5,250 bases of DNA from Anaerolineae bacterium (GTDB taxonomy: Bacteria; Chloroflexota; Anaerolineae; CG2-30-64-16): NCBI GenBank assembly GCA_025454565.1, contig JALOOE010000629.1, positions 1 to 5,250 on the forward strand. Reading direction: 5' to 3'. A program made the position numbers and the translations under genes. Shown one piece after another: positions 1 through 5,250 of this stretch (positions within the stretch are counted from its first letter, which is position 1; each line of letters starts with the position of its first letter). The notes under the pieces were generated by a model. The model ran no database searches, was not told the origin of the DNA, and saw only the letters and a program-made list of their open reading frames with translations.

Positions 1-1860
1 CGCCGCCACCTGTGCGCGCAGTGCGGCGAGTTGCGTGTTATCGGGTGGTTGCGTCCCGCCCGAGACGGGGATCGCCTTCACTTTGTCCAGCAGCAGCGTC
101 TTCCAGTTCTGACCGGCCAACCATTGCTTGCCGGGCGAGCCGGTAGCAACTAACTCCTGGGCGCCCTTGATCTCTCCGATTGGCAGATTGTGCTTGGCCA
201 TCAGCCACGCGCAGAGCTGAGCCAGCGCATCCATCTGAGCCGTGGTAGGCACGGCGTTGTCGAAATTGCCGGCCACGTAAACGCCAACGCCGTTGTAAAT
301 CCACGCGGGGTCTTTGGCAACAACCTCGTCGATGGGGTTGGTCTGCTGGATCTGTCCGTCGCCAGTGATGAAGAAGTGCCCGACGATGCCCGGCCACTTC
401 GACATGTGCGCCGCCGCTACCCGGTCGGCGCCCACTTCGGGCCGCACAGCCGTGTGGTTGATGACGATATTCTTGATATCGGCGAGCGGCCGCTTGACGA
501 AGCCTGCCGGGTTGCGCGGCAGTGTGGTGGTGATGTCGGTTATCGCCGGCAGCGCAGGGCCGCCCCCGCCGCCCTGCAACAGCCGCGCGATCTCCTGTTC
601 GAGCCGGGCCACCTGCAACTGCAGGGCTGTCACCTGTTTGCGCAGCTCCATCAATTCGACGCCGGCCAGCCGCAGGCGGATCTGGCCGCCATTGGCAGGG
701 TATTCTTCCATGATGACGCGCTGCCAGTCCTGCGTCTTCAGGCCGCTGTCCGCGGCGGTGTACTCCTCAGTGATCGGGAAGCCTGTGATATCGAGACCAT
801 ATTTCCGGTAGAAGGCGGCGAAAGCGCCCTTAGCGGTCTTGCCGGTCTCCGGGAAGAGGATCGGGGCGGTGTCCGGCGGCGCCGTCACCAGTTTGTCCCA
901 GGTGTATTTGAATGTCATTGCCTGCTTGAAGTCGCTGATGACCCCCGACTTTCCTTCGATATACCACTTGTCGTGTTTGGGCCAGCGATAGAGGAGTACT
1001 GCGCGGATTTTCTGAGTGCCCTGGGTCTTGTTCCACGCATCGATCTCGCCGTAGGCACGCTGCACCCAGCCGTTGTTCGCATCGAGCCAGGCATCGTCCT
1101 GATCCGTCTCGGTGAGATAGACCGGCAACGAGCGCATGCTGATCGGGATCGCCTCCATGAAATCGCGATAGACCCGGAAGTTGTACTGCCTGTTCTGGAA
1201 CGGCGGATTCATCTTGTAGTCGTTGTAGATGAGCTCCGGGTTGCTGCCGTGAGTATAGGCATGAATGGCGATGCCGTCGCAATTGGTGGGCCCCAAAATC
1301 GTGAGAATGTCCGTGAGATACTTGCACCAGTCACCGGCCGGATTTCCTTCATAGACGGTGCTGGGATTCCACGGTGCGACGCCGCCGACGATGACCTGAT
1401 CGGCTTCGCGTCCGGGCACGGCCTTGATTGCTGCGCGACACTGCCGATAGCAGTTCGCGTACAAGCCTGGCGTGATGGATTCACCGGGGTTGACGAGGCG
1501 ATCCCCCTCCATGCGGATGCCCGGCCGCTCGATGGGGTGGTTCATCTCGTTGCCGATGATCCAGATGTGTGCGCCGGTCGAGTTGCGGACGTAGTTGCCG
1601 CACCGCTTCGCGAAATCGCTGTAGCGGCTGGAGTGCGGGATCGTGCCGCCAGGCGCGTAGCCATTGTTGATGCGAACCATGATGCCGAAGCCGCGGTTCG
1701 CCCATGGGCTGAAATCCTTGCCGCTCATATCATTGGGTTCACTGCCGACCGCTTCGGTGAAAAGGATCCAGCCAAAGATCCCTGCGTCGGCCATGTGGCT
1801 CTCGCCGCCGGGATCATGGAAGCCGTACAAGGAGGTTGAATCGTTGAGTGGTCGAGCCAT
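1..1860 (-). CDS. Mosaic GH-A-type glycoside hydrolase / LGFP-like / coiled-coil / degenerate PGRP-type amidase protein (3' end cut by window edge)
   Basis: The minus strand is open from an ATG at 1860 for 620 codons to base 1 with no stop, so the C-terminus lies outside the window. The start is supported by GAGGT five bases upstream and a good promoter. Residues ~10-325 resemble a clan GH-A (beta/alpha)8 hydrolase: IIGNEMNH puts the probable acid/base at Glu105, and VYLTETDQ puts a candidate nucleophile at Glu251. Residues ~332-400 (LFPETGKTAKGAF, YGLDITGFPITEE) form an LGFP-like module. Residues 402-430 are a heptad-like coiled coil followed by a Gly-rich linker. Residues ~462-596 match the PGRP/Amidase_2 fold (IVINHTAV, GHFFITGDGQI, NGVGVYVAGNF, PTTAQMDAL). 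However, GH-REL is GAQEL here, DCPG is GSPG and YHF is GHF, so zinc ligands and the catalytic Tyr are missing. A second coiled coil seems to begin near residue 609. There is no signal peptide or membrane segment. Inferred role: glycan or peptidoglycan binding or hydrolysis. Substrate is unknown; the domain assignment is firm for the amidase fold and moderate for the barrel family. Confidence 0.88.
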   Translation of the reverse strand, partial: MARPLNDSTSLYGFHDPGGESHMADAGIFGWILFTEAVGSEPNDMSGKDFSPWANRGFGIMVRINNGYAPGGTIPHSSRYSDFAKRCGNYVRNSTGAHIWIIGNEMNHPIERPGIRMEGDRLVNPGESITPGLYANCYRQCRAAIKAVPGREADQVIVGGVAPWNPSTVYEGNPAGDWCKYLTDILTILGPTNCDGIAIHAYTHGSNPELIYNDYKMNPPFQNRQYNFRVYRDFMEAIPISMRSLPVYLTETDQDDAWLDANNGWVQRAYGEIDAWNKTQGTQKIRAVLLYRWPKHDKWYIEGKSGVISDFKQAMTFKYTWDKLVTAPPDTAPILFPETGKTAKGAFAAFYRKYGLDITGFPITEEYTAADSGLKTQDWQRVIMEEYPANGGQIRLRLAGVELMELRKQVTALQLQVARLEQEIARLLQGGGGGPALPAITDITTTLPRNPAGFVKRPLADIKNIVINHTAVRPEVGADRVAAAHMSKWPGIVGHFFITGDGQIQQTNPIDEVVAKDPAWIYNGVGVYVAGNFDNAVPTTAQMDALAQLCAWLMAKHNLPIGEIKGAQELVATGSPGKQWLAGQNWKTLLLDKVKAIPVSGGTQPPDNTQLAALRAQVAA

Positions 1861-1865
1861 GGTTT

Positions 1866-1870
1866 ACCTC
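1866..1870 (-). promoter_or_regulatory. Ribosome binding site for the GH/amidase mosaic gene
   Basis: Read on the minus strand, GAGGT lies five bases before the ATG at 1860. It fixes this ATG as the start; the next in-frame Met is residue 23, inside conserved-looking barrel sequence. Confidence 0.75.
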
Positions 1871-1873
1871 GGA

Positions 1874-1886
1874 GCGCGACTCGCGC
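1874..1886 (-). repeat. Short inverted repeat in the leader of the GH/amidase mosaic gene
   Basis: The 13-base sequence GCGCGA-C-TCGCGC is a perfect palindrome around one base. In RNA it could form a 5-bp GC stem with a 3-base loop, ending four bases upstream of the Shine-Dalgarno sequence. It may be a small hairpin tuning translation, an operator half-site pair, or chance in GC-rich DNA. Confidence 0.3.
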
Positions 1887-1909
1887 CTGGTGTACTTGCA
1901 ACTCGACAA

Positions 1910-1938
1910 ATTATACATGCTTATGCGCGAATTGTCCA
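1910..1938 (-). promoter_or_regulatory. Sigma70-type promoter of the GH/amidase mosaic gene
   Basis: On the minus strand there is a consensus -10 TATAAT (1915 to 1910) and a -35 TGGACA (1938 to 1933; five of six match TTGACA), separated by exactly 17 bp. The predicted start of transcription is near 1903, giving a leader of about 43 bases. This is sequence matching only, but box quality and spacing are both very good. Confidence 0.75.
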
Positions 1939-1949
1939 TCTGGCGATGG
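1936..1949. repeat. Short inverted repeat overlapping the -35 box of the minus-strand promoter
   Basis: CCATC-TGGC-GATGG is a 5-bp inverted repeat with a 4-base spacer. It overlaps three bases of the predicted -35 box of the minus-strand promoter, where a repressor could act. It is short enough to be chance; no regulator gene is visible in the window. Confidence 0.2.
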
Positions 1950-1977
1950 GCGGGTGAGACCTGCTATCGGTACAGCT

Positions 1978-2005
1978 TTGCGTAACGCACGCTTCGGGGT
2001 ATAAT
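1978..2005 (+). promoter_or_regulatory. Probable sigma70-type promoter of the MBL-TPR gene
   Basis: A perfect TATAAT -10 box lies at 2000-2005. The -35 is weak: TTGCGT at 1978-1983, 16 bp upstream, shares only TTG with the consensus. Transcription would begin near 2012, leaving a leader of about 22 bases that holds the ribosome binding site. The weak -35 may mean activator dependence or a different sigma factor. Confidence 0.6.
1979..1989. repeat. 11-bp palindrome in the plus-strand promoter region (possible operator)
   Basis: TGCGT-A-ACGCA is a perfect palindrome around one base. It lies just upstream of the -10 box at 2000 and covers most of the weak -35 region, a usual place for a regulator to bind. 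No known operator consensus is recognised, and chance cannot be excluded. Confidence 0.3.
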
Positions 2006-2021
2006 CGACCCGAACACTGCT

Positions 2022-2026
2022 GGAGG
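2022..2026 (+). promoter_or_regulatory. Ribosome binding site deciding the GTG start of the MBL-TPR gene
   Basis: GGAGG lies seven bases before the GTG at 2034, an ideal distance. The conserved N-terminus of the family (here MDIDWFGHSCF) begins exactly at this GTG, which confirms the non-ATG start. Confidence 0.85.
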
Positions 2027-2033
2027 CATCTCT

Positions 2034-3290
2034 GTGGACATAGACTGGTTCGGCCATTCCTGTTTTCGCATCCGAGAAGCGGGCGTTACGATCATCACTG
2101 ACCCCTACGACAAGAACATCGGCTATGTCATGCCGCGCGCGCGGGCCGACATCATCACTGTCAGCCACGAGGCGTTGGTGCAAACGGCCGCGGCCGCGCT
2201 CAAGAGTGATGCGCGCGTGCTCAGCCGGCCCGGCGAGTATGAGGTCAAGGGCGTATTCATCACCGGCATTCAGACCTGGCGCGGCGGCGATAGTCATGAC
2301 GACGCCAAGGAGGAGAACACAGTCTTCGTGTTCGAGTTCGGCGGTCTGACCGTATGCCATTTGGGTGAACTGGCGCGGGTCTTGACCCAGGCGCAGGTCG
2401 AGGCCATGCCGGACATTGACGTCTTGCTGGCGCCGGTGGGCGGCGGAGGCGCGCTGGACGCGGATAAAGCCGCCGAGGTGATCAGCATGCTTGAACCGCA
2501 CATCGTTATCCCGATGCGCTACCGGACGCCCACCGTCACCTTGCCATTGGATCCCCTCAACAAGTTCCTCAAGGAGATGGGCGTGACCGAGCACGCGCCC
2601 CAAGATAGCTTGAAGGTATCCGCATCCGATCTACCGGAGGAAACGCTGGTGGTGGTCTTGGACGTCGAGACGCCAGCGCTGCCTGGGCCGGCCCGCGCGC
2701 CCGCAACGCGACCCAGCGGTGATGTCGCCAGCCATATCGCGGCCGGCCAGGCTGCGCTCGAAGGTGGCAATATCGGGAAGGCCGAACAGGAGTACCGGGA
2801 CGCGGTGGCGCTGGATCCGAAGTCGGCCCGCGCGCAATTCGGGCTCGGCAACGTTTATGTGCGCATCAACCGCCTCCCCGAGGCCGAGCAGTCGTTCAAG
2901 GCCGCCATCGCGGCTGATCCGAAGATGGCGGGCGCGCGCGCGAATTTGGGCGTTGTGTACTATCAGTTGGGGCAGCTTGGCCAGGCCGCGACGGCGTTCC
3001 AGGAAGCGCTACGCATCGAGCCTGATGACCCATCGACTCTCTACCTGCTCGCGGCCGTGCGTTTGCAGGAGAACAATCTCAGCGAGGCAGAGAAGCTCCT
3101 CGTGCAAGCGCGTGATCGTAAGCCGGATCTTCCAGAGGTTTATTACGGTCTGGGCGTGCTCTACCGCCTTAAGGAACAGAAGGCGGACGCGATCCAGGCG
3201 TTTGAGAAGTTCCTATCCCTTGGCCCAAGCCAAGATCCCTCGGCTGCCGACTTCGCCCGGCAGGAGTTGCAGCAACTCAGAGCCCAGTAG
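2034..3290 (+). CDS. Metallo-beta-lactamase-fold protein (degenerate metal site) fused to five TPR repeats
   Basis: This is a 418-residue protein with a GTG start chosen from the GGAGG seven bases upstream and the family's N-terminal motif. Residues 1-~212 are a single MBL-fold domain of the small Zn-dependent hydrolase (Lactamase_B_3-like) type: WFGHSCFRI with His8, TDPYD, RPGEYEVKGVFITGI, LTVCHLGEL with His109, LLAPVGGGGALDADKAAEVI, and PEETLVVVLD. The metal motif usually written SHxHxxH reads SHEALVQT (44-51), so only His45 remains, and the late IPMHY reads IPMRY (Arg162). Catalysis is therefore doubtful. A Pro/Ala-rich linker (~213-230) leads to five TPR units at about 233-263, 264-297, 298-331, 332-365 and 366-399, with the typical G-Y and A-F/A-DP signatures. 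TPRs bind other proteins, so a scaffold or sensor role is inferred; substrate and partner are unknown. There is no signal peptide or membrane segment, so it is probably cytoplasmic. It is divergent from the GH/amidase gene and ends 14 bp inside the convergent transglutaminase gene. Confidence 0.93.
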   Translation: MDIDWFGHSCFRIREAGVTIITDPYDKNIGYVMPRARADIITVSHEALVQTAAAALKSDARVLSRPGEYEVKGVFITGIQTWRGGDSHDDAKEENTVFVFEFGGLTVCHLGELARVLTQAQVEAMPDIDVLLAPVGGGGALDADKAAEVISMLEPHIVIPMRYRTPTVTLPLDPLNKFLKEMGVTEHAPQDSLKVSASDLPEETLVVVLDVETPALPGPARAPATRPSGDVASHIAAGQAALEGGNIGKAEQEYRDAVALDPKSARAQFGLGNVYVRINRLPEAEQSFKAAIAADPKMAGARANLGVVYYQLGQLGQAATAFQEALRIEPDDPSTLYLLAAVRLQENNLSEAEKLLVQARDRKPDLPEVYYGLGVLYRLKEQKADAIQAFEKFLSLGPSQDPSAADFARQELQQLRAQ

Positions 3291-5250
3291 GTCGGACCCG
3301 GCTCGAAGCATTCCCTGGTTTCGATCGGCGCAATGCTTTGCGCAGGCGATCCATGCGGGCAGCCTGGACCCCCCAACGTTTCCAGAGGCTTGGCTCCAAA
3401 TGCCCCCAGTCTTTGACGAGCCCCGCTACGTCCTCGGTGGATGGCGTCGCGCGTCCATAGTACTTGGCCACAAACAGATTGGCGAGCCGGCCGACCGCTG
3501 GCCCCGCTTCTGGCACCATCTCATTGAACGCCGCCGCGCGCTCCAGGGGCGTCTGGCTGGGCAGCCAGGAGACGCGTAGCCGGGCTGCCCACTGGCTCAG
3601 CACGTCAAAGAGGCGCGCCAGGATCTCAGGGCTTTGGAAGAACACTTGCCGTCGCCAACGGAGGAGCAGCAGCGCTCCGCCGATGAGCGCCAGCATGCCA
3701 ACCGCCAGGGCCAGTCCGGGCCAGTTGGCGCGTAGCCAGCGGATAGCTGGCGGATCGAGCGTCACCGGGCCGGTAGGGCGCAGGTCGCCCCGATCGGGGA
3801 GCATGTCATCGTCTTCGTTCGGGTTCTGATCGTCGGATCCGAAGGGCGCCGGCGGGGTGGGTGTCGTGATCTGCTCGACCGGCCGCGCCAGCAGCGGCTC
3901 GGAGGCGGTCGGTTCGAACTGAATCCACCCGTATTCCGGGAAGTAGACCTCGGGCCAGGCGTGAGCGTTGCGCTCGAGCACGCGATAGGTGCCTATGCCC
4001 GTGGTCATATACATCAACTCTTCAGGCGGCTGGATGTAATCGCCCGGAGTATAGCCCACGACAAAGCGCGCCGGAACGCCAACCGAACGCAACATGGTCA
4101 CCATCGCGCTGGCGTAGTAGTCGCAATAACCCTCTTTAGCATTGAGCAGGAAGTGCTCCACCGCGTCTTTGTCTGGCGGCGGCGCATCGATCTGTTGGTT
4201 ATATTTGTATCCGCGCAGGAAGTTCTCCACGGCGATGGCTTTGTCGAGCGGCGTGTCGTGGTTCGCCGTCACGCTCTTGGCGAGGTTACGCACGCTGTTA
4301 GGAAACTCGTCCGGAAGTTGGAGAAACCGGTCGCGCACCCACGCTGGATACGCAGTGCCTGCGGCCTGCAATTCGGCGAGGGGGGCCGCGCTCATGCCGG
4401 ATACGACCTGGTAGGTGCTGCCACGGTTGAACGGCACGCGACTGCGCAGCATCGAGATGCTGATCTTGCCTTCCTCTGTGACGCGGCTGGCATCGGCGTT
4501 GGTTGGCACCGACACCCGCACCGGTTGCGGGGGGCCGAAAATCGCATCCTGATCGGTTTCCAGCGGCCGGATCGTTGCCGTGATCTCGCCATACATCGTG
4601 ATCGGCGGCTCACCCAGCGCCTGATTCCGTTCGATGATGACCAGCTCCTCGTCCGTATTCTGCCAGCCACGCCCGGTGTAGAGATCGAACGATGCGCCAC
4701 GCCAGTAGACGCGTCGCCCGATTTCGGCCTCGAAGATCGGGCGATCGGTGAGGCTCACCGGTCCGCCCAATCCCATGCTCTTGCCGAACTTCGTGGTGCG
4801 GATCGCCGGCCCCTGGTAGCGGAGCGATTGGTACATGCGGGACCAAGTCTGCTCAAACTGACGCCACTGCGGGTCGATGGGGCGCAAGAGCCGCTCCATC
4901 GTGGCTTGTCCCATGTTGCTCGGCGCCACCCAGGCCAATGCTGAGACCGCCACGGCAAAGACGAGGCCCGCTTTCAGGAAGTCCCAGTAGATATCGGGCG
5001 CGTAGCGGATGTGGAAGATGCGCCAACGCGTTTCGTTGCGGGCGAGCTCCACCGAGATTGCCAGCAACACTACCGACACCAGGTATACCACCAGGTAGCC
5101 AGAGAGCGCGATTGGCGAGTAGTAGACTACCACCAGCAGGACGATGCCCGCCGGGATGATGGCCTGCAACACATGCTGATGCCGATAGAGGCTCCAAATG
5201 GCGAAGAAGCTGATCCACCAGCCCAATAGAGAGAGCTGAATCACGAAGAT
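3277..5250 (-). CDS. Membrane-anchored transglutaminase-like protein, TgpA / DUF3488-DUF4129 type (5' end cut by window edge)
   Basis: The frame is open from the right edge to a TGA at 3277-3279. A GTG at 5244 is possible, but the frame continues upstream, no ribosome site is visible, and the family has more N-terminal membrane helices, so the gene probably starts outside. Numbering from that GTG, membrane helices lie near 3-20, 25-43, 45-66 and 89-107. An extracytoplasmic region (~110-505) follows, then one helix (~508-530) and a cytoplasmic DUF4129-like tail (TPLERAAAFNEM, LANLFVAKYYGR). The transglutaminase core is at ~315-450: Cys374 in EGYCDYYASAMVTMLRSVGV, His428 in RNAHAWPEVYF, and Glu444 in WIQFEPT, where the third triad member is usually Asp. 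A Pro/Asp-rich spacer (~455-500) precedes the last helix. The family's substrate is not settled; roles in cell-envelope peptide or protein processing are suggested. In other genomes such genes often follow MoxR ATPase and DUF58 genes, which would lie to the right here; that is not visible. Confidence 0.93.
   Translation of the reverse strand: MFVIQLSLLGWWISFFAIWSLYRHQHVLQAIIPAGIVLLVVVYYSPIALSGYLVVYLVSVVLLAISVELARNETRWRIFHIRYAPDIYWDFLKAGLVFAVAVSALAWVAPSNMGQATMERLLRPIDPQWRQFEQTWSRMYQSLRYQGPAIRTTKFGKSMGLGGPVSLTDRPIFEAEIGRRVYWRGASFDLYTGRGWQNTDEELVIIERNQALGEPPITMYGEITATIRPLETDQDAIFGPPQPVRVSVPTNADASRVTEEGKISISMLRSRVPFNRGSTYQVVSGMSAAPLAELQAAGTAYPAWVRDRFLQLPDEFPNSVRNLAKSVTANHDTPLDKAIAVENFLRGYKYNQQIDAPPPDKDAVEHFLLNAKEGYCDYYASAMVTMLRSVGVPARFVVGYTPGDYIQPPEELMYMTTGIGTYRVLERNAHAWPEVYFPEYGWIQFEPTASEPLLARPVEQITTPTPPAPFGSDDQNPNEDDDMLPDRGDLRPTGPVTLDPPAIRWLRANWPGLALAVGMLALIGGALLLLRWRRQVFFQSPEILARLFDVLSQWAARLRVSWLPSQTPLERAAAFNEMVPEAGPAVGRLANLFVAKYYGRATPSTEDVAGLVKDWGHLEPSLWKRWGVQAARMDRLRKALRRSKPGNASSRVRPTGL

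Noticed and set aside
38..397. A 119-codon minus-strand open frame
   Set aside because: It lies in another frame of the amidase region; its Arg/Gln-rich translation has no family features.
190..1839. A 549-codon open frame on the plus strand
   Set aside because: It is antisense to the mosaic hydrolase/amidase gene. Its translation has no recognisable domain and is rich in Arg, Asp, Val and Ala as expected of a mirror frame, whereas the minus strand gives clear motifs throughout.
1911..2603. A 230-codon minus-strand open frame across the intergenic region
   Set aside because: It is antisense to the MBL domain, would swallow both promoters, and resembles no known protein.
2730..3233. A DNA-level tandem repeat in the TPR region
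   Set aside because: The repetition is in the protein motif only (34-residue TPR units); the nucleotide sequences of the units have diverged and show no recent duplication.
2719..3579. A 286-codon plus-strand open frame over the TPR region
   Set aside because: It is the +1 shadow of the TPR array; its Arg/Ser-rich composition is typical of frame-shifted GC-rich coding sequence.
3961..4944. A 327-codon plus-strand open frame
   Set aside because: It is antisense to the transglutaminase-like gene, whose catalytic motifs are unmistakable; the translation is His/Arg-rich and featureless.
5242..5244. GTG as the true start of the transglutaminase-like gene
   Set aside because: The frame remains open upstream to the window edge, no Shine-Dalgarno sequence is visible, and the family's N-terminal membrane region is normally longer.

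Overview
The window suggests a moderately GC-rich bacterium, most likely a member of the Chloroflexota (Anaerolineae-like). This is inferred from protein style rather than a marker gene. The first gene carries an 'FPETG...YGL...G-PIT-E' module that I associate with exported Chloroflexi proteins. The second gene has the N-terminal signature of the small metallo-beta-lactamase-fold hydrolases (W-GHSCFRI, TDPYD, GEYE-GVFITGI, VCHLG-L) common in that phylum. No rRNA, tRNA, insertion sequence or CRISPR array is visible.

Layout: there are three protein genes and nearly the whole window is coding. (1) Positions 1-1860, minus strand, hold a large mosaic protein that runs off the left edge. In order it has a clan GH-A type glycoside-hydrolase barrel, an LGFP-like module, a short coiled coil, a glycine linker, a PGRP/amidase-type domain, and the start of what looks like a second coiled coil. 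Its reading frame is open for all 620 codons to the window edge. (2) Positions 1861-2033 are a divergent intergenic region with back-to-back sigma70-type promoters and short palindromes. (3) Positions 2034-3290, plus strand, encode a metallo-beta-lactamase-fold domain fused to five TPR repeats. (4) Positions 3277-5250, minus strand, encode a membrane-anchored transglutaminase-like protein of the TgpA/DUF3488-DUF4129 type, whose N-terminus lies beyond the right edge. Its 3' end overlaps the TPR gene tail to tail by 14 bp.

Two enzyme-like domains have lost expected catalytic residues. The amidase domain has kept its first zinc-ligand histidine but not the second histidine, the cysteine or the catalytic tyrosine. 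The metallo-beta-lactamase-fold domain has kept one His of the HxHxDH motif and has Arg where the late metal-binding His is expected. Both therefore look more like binding or scaffold domains than active enzymes. Genes 1 and 3 both point to the cell envelope, but nothing in the sequence proves that the three genes act in one pathway.
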